Source: Bacillota bacterium (GTDB lineage: Bacteria; Bacillota; Sulfobacillia; JABLXB01). Taken from it: DNA of 22,628 nucleotides. Made by a program: the position numbers and the translations under genes. The notes beneath the pieces are model-generated. The model made no database searches. It was not told the DNA's origin and worked only from the letters and a program-made list of their open reading frames with translations. The DNA lies in the NCBI GenBank assembly GCA_024653225.1, contig JANLGA010000022.1:1-22628 (forward strand), read 5' to 3'. This document shows, in pieces, positions 16,201 through 22,628 of this stretch (positions are counted from its first letter, which is position 1; every line of letters starts with the position of its first letter).

Positions 16201-17578
16201 GCGAATCGGCCCAGCGCCCCGACCTGAACACCGCGAAGGTCAAGTAAGCCCTCACCGCCCAATCCGCCCCGTTGACGACCCAAACCGCGACGAGCGGCCA
16301 GCCCAGCACGCGCACAACGACGTAGGTCAGCGGGACGCGCAGCAGCCATGCCCCCAGCGCGGTAACGAACATCGGTGTCCTGGTGTCCCCGGCGCCCGTC
16401 AGTGCCCCGTTCAGGACGTCCGTGGCCGCAATGAGGGGCTGAACGGGCCCGGCAATCCTCAGCGCGGCGGAAGCCGCTCGGACGACCGAGGACTCGGAGG
16501 TGAAAATGGAGACGAGGGGCCGCGGCGTCACGAGGAATACGAGGCCGGCGGCGCCCATTGCGAGGCAGCCCTGGACCAGGCACTCGATGGTGCCGGCCCG
16601 CGCCCGCGAGGGTCTCCGCCCGCCGAGGGACTGCGCCGCGATTATGCCCGACGCGACTGCGAAGCCGTAGCCCGGCATGAACGACAGGGACTCGCAGGCG
16701 AGTGCGACCTGATGCGCCGCGAATTGGGCGGAGCCCAGCGCGGTCATGATCAACATCTGCAAGGACCTGGCGCCGTCCATCAAGAGGGTCTCGAGCGCCG
16801 CGGGCGCGCTCAGTACGAGGAGAGCCCGTAGGGTGTCACCGCGCCACCGGAAAAGGGACGACAATCGGAGCCGGGCCCCGTCGGCGCCGCGGGCGAGGGC
16901 GACGGCCGTCAGCACGCTCGCGATGTACATCGAGGCGACGCTCGCGATGGCGGCCCCCCTGACCTCGAGGCGCGGGAAGCCGAAGAGACCGAATACCAGG
17001 ACGACGTCGGCGACCGCGTTGAAGACGTTCGAGATCAACGCGATGAACATCGGGGTCCTGGAATCACCGGTGGATCGGAGAGCCGCGCCTCCCGCGACGG
17101 CCACCAACACGGGGAGGCTCCCGAAGCTCATCACGTGCAGATAGTCTCGGAACAGGGAGCGAGCCGGTTCCCCGGCCGCCACCATGCCGGACAGGGGACG
17201 GATGAGCGAGCGGACGACCGCGAACAGCAGTAGAGACGCCGCGGCGGCGGTCGAGACGACCTCGGCCGAACGGACGGAGGTCTCATGGGCGTCACCAGCC
17301 CCGAACGGGCGGCCTATTAGGGGCACGGCTCCCTTTCCGAGGGCGGCGAAGACCCAGAGGGCGGTCGCGAACACCTGGCCGCCGAGCCCTACGGCGCTCA
17401 GCGCGTCGGCCCCGAGCCGGCCTACCACGGCGGTGTCCACCATCCATATTGATGTGTGGGTCATGAGTTCGAGGATTGCCGGCACTGCCAGGCGCAATAC
17501 TTCGCGGCGCAGGTCCTCGCCCGCAGCGTTTCGCACACCCGGAATGACGCGGCGGAAGACCCCGCCCAAAATGGTCAA
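16178..17578 (-). CDS. MATE-family multidrug/metabolite efflux transporter
   Basis: Inner-membrane antiporter of the MATE (NorM/DinF-like) family, exporting drugs or metabolites against Na+ or H+. The protein has about twelve hydrophobic helices in two six-helix halves, and both halves carry the same family phrase: ALRSTGDSRTPMFI in the first and ALTGAGDTRTPMFV in the second. The start is taken as TTG at 17578, with GAAGGGA about 8 bases upstream, giving 466 residues; the frame is open to TTG 17629 (483 residues). It converges on the GGDEF gene, and the two 3' ends overlap by 23 bases. It is divergent from the radical SAM gene. Confidence 0.9.
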   Translation of the reverse strand: MTILGGVFRRVIPGVRNAAGEDLRREVLRLAVPAILELMTHTSIWMVDTAVVGRLGADALSAVGLGGQVFATALWVFAALGKGAVPLIGRPFGAGDAHETSVRSAEVVSTAAAASLLLFAVVRSLIRPLSGMVAAGEPARSLFRDYLHVMSFGSLPVLVAVAGGAALRSTGDSRTPMFIALISNVFNAVADVVLVFGLFGFPRLEVRGAAIASVASMYIASVLTAVALARGADGARLRLSSLFRWRGDTLRALLVLSAPAALETLLMDGARSLQMLIMTALGSAQFAAHQVALACESLSFMPGYGFAVASGIIAAQSLGGRRPSRARAGTIECLVQGCLAMGAAGLVFLVTPRPLVSIFTSESSVVRAASAALRIAGPVQPLIAATDVLNGALTGAGDTRTPMFVTALGAWLLRVPLTYVVVRVLGWPLVAVWVVNGADWAVRAYLTFAVFRSGRWADSPIPADPR

Positions 17579-17655
17579 ACGAACCAGTCCCTTCGCCGTT
17601 CGGGCACATCCGGCTCTACATTCTACCAAACCGGCGGGGCATTCTCAACCCGCCG

Positions 17656-17684
17656 TGTTATAATGTGCCTGGTCCGAGTGGACC
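17656..17684 (+). promoter_or_regulatory. Extended -10 promoter and 5' hairpin for the radical SAM gene
   Basis: TGTTATAAT (17656-17664) is a perfect extended -10 (TGnTATAAT); no clear -35 is present at 16-18 bases upstream. A transcript starting near 17671 would begin with the hairpin GGTCC-GAGT-GGACC (17671-17684). The palindromic TTATAA core could also serve the minus-strand MATE gene. Confidence 0.5.
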
Positions 17685-17701
17685 ACGGGGGTCACGGACA
17701 C

Positions 17702-18568
17702 GTGATCGTGCGAGAGGTACTGTGCAAATCCGCCCTGGTGAAGTCGGGCATCCCCGGTGTGTCGTTCGTCCTGAACCCCTACACCGGCTGTGCTCACGGA
17801 TGCGTGTACTGCTATGCTTCGTTCATGGGGCGTTTCAGACCGCACACGGAGCGCTGGGGGGACTTCGTTGACGTCAAGGTCAATTTCACCGATCGACTGA
17901 GGCGCGAGTGCACCAGAACGGTGGAGGGTGAGGTACTGGTGTCCAGCGTGACGGACCCGTATCAGCCCGTCGAAGCGGCCTACAGGATAACCAGAACTTG
18001 CCTTAAGCTGCTGGGCATGATGGTGACGTCGCGGATGCGCCGGTCGGCCGTGCCCGGCCTGGAGACCGCGGGAGCAAGCCCGCCCTCCGTCTCGATCTTG
18101 ACGAAGTCCGACCTCGTCACGAGGGATGTGGACGTGCTTCGGCGGATTCCGTCGGTCGAGGTGGGGATGACCATAACCTCCGCCAAGGACGAGGTGGCGT
18201 CCGTCTTCGAACCGGGGGCGCCGCCCCCGTCGAGGAGGCTCCGCGCGCTCGAGCACCTCGCATCGAACGACATTGCCACCTGGGCGTTCGTGGGCCCGGT
18301 GCTTCCTCACTACTCGGACAGTGTTTCGGAACTGGCCGGACTGTTCAGGAGGCTCGGGGATGTGGGTGTGAAGCGCATACTCGTGGACAAGATGAACCTG
18401 TACCCGAAAAGCCTTGCGGGCGTGCTGTCCGCCTGTCGCGGGGACTCGCAAGCCTCAAGGTCCGTCGGCCGGGCGCGGATTGACCCGGAGGGGTACGAGA
18501 TCATGTTGAAGCAGAATATCGGCGAGGCACGGGCGTTCGCCCCGTGCCCGGTCGAGATCGTTTTCTAG
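17702..18568 (+). CDS. SPL-like radical SAM protein
   Basis: Radical S-adenosylmethionine enzyme of the spore-photoproduct-lyase-like family (the group resembling Rv2578c); substrate unknown. The 288-residue protein has the iron-sulfur motif C30-x3-C34-x2-C37 within NPYTGCAHGCVYCYA, followed by the family's VSSVTDPYQPVE, ILTKSDLVTRDVDVL, and VGMTITSAKDE segments. The GTG start at 17702 follows GGGGGT by 9 bases; GTG 17678 and GTG 17708 are alternatives. True spore photoproduct lyase is usually longer and has an extra conserved C-terminal cysteine region, so a DNA-repair role should not be assumed. Transcription probably begins at the extended -10 at 17656-17664. Confidence 0.85.
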   Translation: MIVREVLCKSALVKSGIPGVSFVLNPYTGCAHGCVYCYASFMGRFRPHTERWGDFVDVKVNFTDRLRRECTRTVEGEVLVSSVTDPYQPVEAAYRITRTCLKLLGMMVTSRMRRSAVPGLETAGASPPSVSILTKSDLVTRDVDVLRRIPSVEVGMTITSAKDEVASVFEPGAPPPSRRLRALEHLASNDIATWAFVGPVLPHYSDSVSELAGLFRRLGDVGVKRILVDKMNLYPKSLAGVLSACRGDSQASRSVGRARIDPEGYEIMLKQNIGEARAFAPCPVEIVF

Positions 18569-18570
18569 AA

Positions 18571-18604
18571 CCCCGCGAGGGGTCCCGCCCCGGGTGCCGG
18601 GGCG
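18571..18604 (+). other. Two adjacent GC-rich hairpins after the radical SAM gene
   Basis: CCCC-GCGA-GGGG (18571-18582) is followed by CGCCCCGG-GTG-CCGGGGCG (18586-18604), an 8-bp perfect stem. No T-run follows, so classical intrinsic termination is doubtful; they may slow polymerase, protect the upstream mRNA 3' end, or help Rho-independent pausing. They fill most of the gap before the PHP gene. Confidence 0.4.
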
Positions 18605-18625
18605 TGCCGGGAGGTTACGCGCACG

Positions 18626-19387
18626 ATGAGAATAGTGGCCGATCTGCACACGCACACCATCGCCAGCGGGCACGCGTACAGCACGATACAGGAGAACGCC
18701 CGCGCCGGTCGCGAGAAGGGTCTCCAAGCCATAGCCGTCACCGATCACGGGCCGAGTATGCCTCATGCCCCAGAGCCGTTCTATTTCGGCAACCTGCACA
18801 CCATACCGGACGTCATCGAGGGCGTGCGGGTGATAAAGGGTGTCGAGGCGAACATAACGGGCCCATCCGGAACACTGGACCTGCCCGAGAGGTACTTGGA
18901 ACGGCTGGAACTCGTGCTCGCGGGACTGCACGCGGAGTCCATTCGCCCTTCGAGCGTGGAGGAGAACACGTCGGCGATCCTGGGAGCGGTGAGGCATCCC
19001 CTGGTGAAGATCCTCGTCCATCTCGGGAATCCGCAGTTTCCCTTGGACTACGAAGCCGTGGTCCGCGCGGCGGCGCAATTCGGGAAGGTCATAGAAATCA
19101 ACAACTCGTCCTTGGTGAGATCCCGGCAGGGAAGCAAGGCGAACTGCCTCGCGATAGCCAGGCTGTGCAGGAGGCACGGGGTCCCCGTGGTGTTGAGCAG
19201 CGACGCCCACTTCTCCGGGCACGTGGGGGAATTGGACGAAGCGGTACGGACGGCCGCGGAGGCGGGTCTCGAACCCGAATTGATAATCAACCTTTCAATG
19301 GAGCGTGTGGTGGGCATCCTGCGCACGTCGGGCGCCCGTGTCTCCGCGAGGGATGGTCGCGTTCGGGACTGCGCCGGGAGCGAGTGA
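18626..19387 (+). CDS. PHP-domain metal-dependent hydrolase (YcdX-like)
   Basis: Predicted phosphoesterase of the polymerase-and-histidinol-phosphatase superfamily, with a trinuclear metal site. The 253-residue protein keeps the metal ligands in order: DLHTHT (H8, H10), ASGHA (H16), TDHGPSM, KGVEANI, GLHAES, HLGNP and SSDAHFSGHVG. This pattern matches the YcdX group rather than histidinol phosphatase or a polymerase PHP domain. The ATG start has GGGAGG 11 bases upstream, a little far. The natural substrate is unknown. It sits between the radical SAM gene and the chemoreceptor, with no overlap with either. Confidence 0.9.
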   Translation: MRIVADLHTHTIASGHAYSTIQENARAGREKGLQAIAVTDHGPSMPHAPEPFYFGNLHTIPDVIEGVRVIKGVEANITGPSGTLDLPERYLERLELVLAGLHAESIRPSSVEENTSAILGAVRHPLVKILVHLGNPQFPLDYEAVVRAAAQFGKVIEINNSSLVRSRQGSKANCLAIARLCRRHGVPVVLSSDAHFSGHVGELDEAVRTAAEAGLEPELIINLSMERVVGILRTSGARVSARDGRVRDCAGSE

Positions 19388-19409
19388 CGGGGCCATCGCG
19401 AGCGCCCGT

Positions 19410-19436
19410 TCAAGCGGCGGGCTTCCACCACGATAT
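19410..19436 (+). promoter_or_regulatory. Possible sigma-D (flagellar/chemotaxis) promoter of the chemoreceptor gene
   Basis: TCAA (19410-19413), a 15-base spacer, then CACGATAT (19429-19436) approximate the sigma-D/sigma-28 form TAAA-N15-GCCGATAT: 3 of 4 and 6 of 8 matches. A transcript would start near 19444 with about 43 bases before the GTG start. It is plausible because sigma-D often drives chemoreceptor genes, but the match is imperfect. Confidence 0.35.
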
Positions 19437-19486
19437 ATGTATTGGCGGAATCACTGAGTGCCGCCGTAACGTGGGGGGGAGTCGCG

Positions 19487-21145
19487 GTGCCCGAGAGGAA
19501 GTCGGACGCAATCGACCGGATCGTGGATTTCATACGCGAAGTGATCCTGAGGGACAGGGACCTTGAACGCCGCCTCGAACTGACGACCAGCGATCCTGCA
19601 GAACAGCGCCTAGTCTCGGTAATAAACGACCTCATCGCGGCATTCCAGAAGAGCCTTCTCCAGCTCGACGAAGAGATCAGCCGGTCATCCAACCTGGGAG
19701 CGGTGAACATCGTCAACCTGTCAAGGATAGCGGAGGCCGTGAAATCCCAGGGAGACCAAGTGGAAAGGCTGTCGCAAATGGCCGGCCAGATGGCCGACGC
19801 GGTCAAGGAAGTGGCCTCTTCGGCCACGCAGTCCGCGGAAACCGCTTTCAAGTTGAATTCGGCGGTGACCAGCGGGCTGGAAGTCATCGGCAACGCAATC
19901 TCCGCCATCCAGGGAGTGAAGGGCATGGCGGATCGCGCTACGGGAGGGGTCCAGGGTCTCGCCAGGAGGACGTCCGAAATAGATGACATCATAGATGTCA
20001 TCAGCAGCGTCGCCAGGCAGACCCAGCTCCTTTCGATCAACGCTTCCATAGAAGCCGCCCACGCGGGGGACCGCGGCAGGGGTTTCGCGGTGGTGGCCTC
20101 CGAGGTCCGTAACCTCGCCGACCGCACCGCGAGATCGACCAAGGAGATATCCGGGTTGGTCGAGGACATCAAGCGCAGAATGTCGGACACGGAGAAGACC
20201 GTGTCGGACATGGCGGAAGGAGTGAGCGACGGGGCGGGCAAGGCGCTCCAGGCGAAGGACGCGATCTCCTCCATAGGGACCCTCTCGAAGGCCGCGACCG
20301 CCATGGCTGACAACATCGCTTCGGTGGCCGAGGAACAGTCGGCGGCCGTGTCGGCCCTCGTTGAAGGCGCGAGGGAGATAGCGGACACGGTGAGGCGCGC
20401 GGGGAGATCGGTGGAGGAGGCCCGTGACCTCAAGATATCGGGCGTGATCGAGTCAGCGCAGGCGATCATCGGCAGCTACAAGATCGGCAGCAGGTTCGAC
20501 AAGATAAAGGCGATGCTCGCGGAGTGCGCCCGCCGTACGGAGCAGATCGTGGAAGGATTGGTCAGGGACGGGGTGCTCAGCATGTCGGACCTCTGGGACA
20601 CGAATTACGTTGAGGTCAAGGGGGACCTGATCGCCAACCTTGCGAGCCTCTTCGACGTGAGCAGGGTGCCGAGGGAGGGGTTCTCGCCCCCGAAGTACAC
20701 CACGAGATACGACCGCAAGGTGGATAAGCCGCTAATGGACCTGGTCGAAGAATACATGCAGAAGAACCCGGACTTCACCTATGTTTCGATCGAGGACTTG
20801 AACGGGTACGGGTTCGTTGTTCCGAAGAAGTTGGTGCAACCCTGGACCGGGGATCCCCAGCGTGACTTCGCGAACAATCGCATCAAGCGCATGTACGACG
20901 ACCCGGCGGGCTTGAGGGCGGCCAGGATGGGCCTCAAGGGCGCGGAACACGTGAGGCCCAGGGCGAGCCGCTCGGAGTTCCTGGCCGCGGGCGTTGACCT
21001 CTCGCAGCCGAAGGGGGAGCGCCCGTTCCTGCTCATGACCTACGCCAGGGATACCGGTGAGGTGCTGAAAGACCTCGGCATGCCGCTTTACATCGGGGGG
21101 CAGAGATGGGCCACGTTGAGGGTGGGGTACACCCCGGGATTGTGA
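19487..21145 (+). CDS. Cytoplasmic methyl-accepting chemotaxis protein with C-terminal sensor
   Basis: Chemoreceptor signalling to CheA/CheW. The 552-residue protein has no membrane helix. Residues 1-110 form coiled-coil helices. The signalling domain (about 110-320) contains the conserved hairpin tip LLSINASIEAAHAG followed by GRGFAVVASEVRNLADR (about 178-215). After residue 345 comes a separate sensor domain with the signature YVSIEDLNGYGFVVP, QRDFANNRIKRMYDDPAGL and the terminal RDTGEVLKDL-x3-LYIGGQRWATLRVGY. This PAS/Cache-like C-terminal domain is known from many soluble or inner-membrane receptors; its ligand is usually unknown. GTG 19487 is chosen because GGGGGAG lies 5 bases upstream; TTG 19442 has no ribosome site. 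Confidence 0.9.
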   Translation: MPERKSDAIDRIVDFIREVILRDRDLERRLELTTSDPAEQRLVSVINDLIAAFQKSLLQLDEEISRSSNLGAVNIVNLSRIAEAVKSQGDQVERLSQMAGQMADAVKEVASSATQSAETAFKLNSAVTSGLEVIGNAISAIQGVKGMADRATGGVQGLARRTSEIDDIIDVISSVARQTQLLSINASIEAAHAGDRGRGFAVVASEVRNLADRTARSTKEISGLVEDIKRRMSDTEKTVSDMAEGVSDGAGKALQAKDAISSIGTLSKAATAMADNIASVAEEQSAAVSALVEGAREIADTVRRAGRSVEEARDLKISGVIESAQAIIGSYKIGSRFDKIKAMLAECARRTEQIVEGLVRDGVLSMSDLWDTNYVEVKGDLIANLASLFDVSRVPREGFSPPKYTTRYDRKVDKPLMDLVEEYMQKNPDFTYVSIEDLNGYGFVVPKKLVQPWTGDPQRDFANNRIKRMYDDPAGLRAARMGLKGAEHVRPRASRSEFLAAGVDLSQPKGERPFLLMTYARDTGEVLKDLGMPLYIGGQRWATLRVGYTPGL

Positions 21146-21204
21146 CGCACGGAGGTCTCGAGGTCCAGACTGACTCGCCGGGTTCGCGGGGCCCGGTCAA
21201 GAGT

Positions 21205-21225
21205 AGAAGCCCTCGTCGGGCTTCT
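21205..21225. terminator. Possible bidirectional terminator
   Basis: AGAAGCCC (21205-21212) and GGGCTTCT (21218-21225) form a perfect 8-bp stem with a TCGTC loop between the convergent chemoreceptor gene and the minus-strand orphan. The T-content downstream is modest on both sides (CTTG forward, ACTCTTG reverse), so strength is uncertain. The rest of the 147-base gap shows nothing recognisable. Confidence 0.5.
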
Positions 21226-21292
21226 CTTGCGCCGTGTGGCGCGGCGGCGCACGGTTCTTCGGCGGCCGACGATCGGCGACTCGTCTCCGCGT

Positions 21293-21712
21293 TCAACCCA
21301 TCGGCTTCGCAGGGTGCCTGACGACCTCCCTGAAAGTGCCCATCATTACGAAGGGGCCGCCCACCGTTTGAGGTCCCGTCTTGTCCTCGGCCGTTATGGC
21401 GACGGCGTTGAATTCGCGCAGCGAGATGGGGGCCGTCGCGTGAATCCGGTAGGCCCCTTGTTGCAGAGACATGTTTCCTATGCTGGCGAATAGGTTCTGG
21501 GCAGTGTCCAGCAGCCACGCTTCATAGACGTTGAACGGGTTTCCCGTCGTGGGATCGGTCCCGAACGTAGAGGGCCTGGGAAGGCCCGTGGCGACTATCT
21601 CCACCGTGTCGTCGTTAAAATCCAGGGCGGCGGTGGCCGTGGCATTCTGGGCCGCGGGCTGCGTCGGCATGAGTCCTATGATCGACTGGGAAAGCACACG
21701 GAATCTCTCCAT
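21293..21712 (-). CDS. Orphan protein resembling the RskA (anti-sigma-K) C-terminal domain
   Basis: The 139-residue protein starts at ATG 21712 with a strong AGGAGGT about 8 bases upstream. It has no signal peptide, membrane helix or zinc-finger anti-sigma domain. The order VEIVATGLPRP, NVYEAWLLD, FNAVAITAED and GGPFVMMG resembles the beta-sandwich C-terminal domain of RskA-type anti-sigma factors, where a YxxWL motif is followed by VTxE and PTGPVVL-like strands. Here it is free-standing, so an anti-sigma role is unlikely as such. The N-terminus (FRVLSQSIIGLMP) is unfamiliar. Function unknown; the strand is opposite to both neighbours, which suggests independent expression. Confidence 0.6.
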   Translation of the reverse strand: MERFRVLSQSIIGLMPTQPAAQNATATAALDFNDDTVEIVATGLPRPSTFGTDPTTGNPFNVYEAWLLDTAQNLFASIGNMSLQQGAYRIHATAPISLREFNAVAITAEDKTGPQTVGGPFVMMGTFREVVRHPAKPMG

Positions 21713-21828
21713 TACCTCCCACCTCCTCGTTCGCACTCCCCCATACATGATATGCCCCGCAAATGATGCTCGTGCCGTCTTTCGCTTCCGCGGTTCCGCG
21801 GGTTATGATCCGTGCAGGCGGTGATCGA

Positions 21829-22078
21829 ATGATAATCTCCCGAAGGGCGACGCCCCGCGGCGAAGTGGTACTCAGGCTGAACCGGGGCGCCTACGAGATC
21901 ATCTGCAACGGCGTCTTCGTGATGAGTTCCGCGGAGGTCACATCCGAGCGGCTCTTGGCAGAGGAGACCATCGCCAGGGTCGTACGGGCGGCGGGTCTTC
22001 GGGAACGTGGAGAGTATCCGCGTCCCACGACCGCGGGCGCCCCATCCCGATTACATCTACATTTCGGTGAGGACCTAG
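21829..22078 (+). pseudogene. Remnant of a spermidine-synthase-like gene (internal deletion and frameshift)
   Basis: From ATG 21829 the reading MIISRRATPRGEVVLR, then YEIICNGVFVM and SERLLAE is typical of the N-terminus of predicted spermidine-synthase-like methyltransferase-fold proteins. The glycine-rich nucleotide-binding core that should follow is absent. From about 21989 a different frame reads RRVFGNVESIRVPRP, then DYIYISVR and a TAG at 22076-22078, which looks like the C-terminus of the same family. Together this suggests an internal loss of most of the gene plus a frame change. The original frame runs on as low-complexity sequence to 22137. A TATGAT at 21804-21809 may be its -10. A small intact protein of unknown role remains possible. 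Confidence 0.45.
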
Positions 22079-22186
22079 GTCCGGTGCCTCGTAGCAGGGG
22101 ACAAGGTCAAGGGAAACGGTGCGCCGTGGGAGAATGATTATCGCGGAAATCACGATGACGACAACTCGACCGGGGGAGGCCGCAGC

Positions 22187-22628
22187 ATGTCGAAGATTCG
22201 CTTTGCAGACCGCGTCAAGGACCTGGGAACGGAGATGGCGTTCGAGATACTTGCGAAAGCCAGGGACCTGGAATCCCGGGGTAGAGACATCGTGCACCTG
22301 GAGATCGGGGAGCCGGATTTCGCCACGCCTCGGAACGTCATCGAGTCCGCGGTGAAGGCGCTGGAGGACGGTTGGACCCATTACACGCCCGCACCCGGCA
22401 TAGCGGCGTTGCGGGAGGCGGTATGTCGTTACGTGCGCCGGTATAAGAACGTGGAGGCGGACCCTTCGGAGGTCGTCGTTACCGTGGGCGCCAAACCCGC
22501 CATGTCGTTCGGTATGATGGCGCTCGTGAACCCGGGCGACGAAGTGATCTACCCCGACCCCGGGTACCCGCTCTACGAGTCGGTGACTCGCCTGATAGGC
22601 GCACGGGAACGGGTACCGCGCCTATCAG
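22187..22628 (+). CDS. Class I/II PLP aminotransferase, N-terminal part (cut by window end)
   Basis: Pyridoxal-phosphate enzyme of the aspartate-aminotransferase fold type I group (AspB-like). ATG 22187 has GGGGGAGG 7 bases upstream. The visible part includes IVHLEIGEPDFATP (substrate-binding IGEPDF), HYTPAPGIAALREAV, VVVTVGAKPAMSFGM and NPGDEVIYPDPGYPLYES. The PLP lysine lies beyond the end. The sequence is trustworthy to about residue 139 (RLIGA); after 22602 it runs into an inverted copy of itself, and the last residues are probably not the real protein. Amino-acid specificity cannot be read from this portion. Confidence 0.9.
   Translation, partial: MSKIRFADRVKDLGTEMAFEILAKARDLESRGRDIVHLEIGEPDFATPRNVIESAVKALEDGWTHYTPAPGIAALREAVCRYVRRYKNVEADPSEVVVTVGAKPAMSFGMMALVNPGDEVIYPDPGYPLYESVTRLIGARERVPRLS
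22592..22628. repeat. Terminal fold-back inverted repeat
   Basis: CTGATAGGCGC (22592-22602) and GCGCCTATCAG (22618-22628) are perfect 11-bp inverted copies with a 15-base spacer, ending at the last base of the window. The arms may continue beyond it. Reverse-complementing the spacer makes the reading LIGAVPVPV, which is what aminotransferases have here. Confidence 0.85.

Noticed and set aside
17702..18568. Reading the radical SAM protein as a true spore photoproduct lyase (splB)
   Set aside because: It matches the SPL-like group around the CxxxCxxC motif, but the full-length SplB features are not evident.
19048..20469. Long antisense open frame (473 codons) opposite the PHP and chemoreceptor genes
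   Set aside because: Ser/Ala/Thr-rich composition typical of the antisense of GC-rich genes; the plus-strand genes have clear family motifs.

Overview
The window comes from a high-GC bacterium. A Bacillota (Firmicutes) lineage is the best fit: it has a complete MinCDE set beside a PBP2/RodA pair, a pyrK-pyrD-pyrF-pyrE cluster with class 1B (PyrK-dependent) dihydroorotate dehydrogenase, a PyrR-type RNA leader, and a YitT-family membrane protein. GTG and TTG starts are frequent and many genes overlap by four bases. No genus can be named from the sequence alone. No rRNA, tRNA, CRISPR array or insertion sequence was seen, and no gene-free stretch exceeds about 180 bases.

Layout. Positions 104-4969 form a cell-shape and division block: mrdA (PBP2), minC, minD, minE, rodA. 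After a sigma-A-like promoter and an RNA switch (4998-5149) comes the distal half of a pyrimidine operon, pyrK-pyrD-pyrF-pyrE, with successive GTGA/TTGA stop-start overlaps. Positions 8381-14017 hold an unrecognised protein, a secreted L,D-transpeptidase with two peptidoglycan-binding domains, thiL, and a tight group of YitT-like, ornithine-cyclodeaminase-like and EamA-transporter genes. Positions 14082-16200 encode a triple-GAF GGDEF protein whose frame is broken. A minus-strand MATE transporter follows. Then come an SPL-like radical SAM protein, a PHP-domain hydrolase, a soluble chemoreceptor with a C-terminal sensor domain, a minus-strand orphan with an RskA-like fold signature, a probable decayed spermidine-synthase-like gene, and the start of a class I/II aminotransferase cut by the window end.

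Two things stand out. First, the pyr leader can be folded by hand into three mutually exclusive elements: a PyrR binding loop (5050-5083), a 13-bp anti-structure (5072-5119) and a hairpin (5103-5141) that hides the Shine-Dalgarno of pyrK and is followed by a U-rich run. It could therefore act on translation, termination or both.

Second, the window contains two fold-back inverted repeats of identical geometry. One (15774-15857) breaks the GGDEF gene by a net +37 nt. The other (22592-22628) lies exactly at the window end inside the aminotransferase. In both, reverse-complementing the spacer restores the protein sequence expected for the family. This points to template switching, either as real mutations or, more likely for the terminal one, as chimeras made during amplification or assembly.
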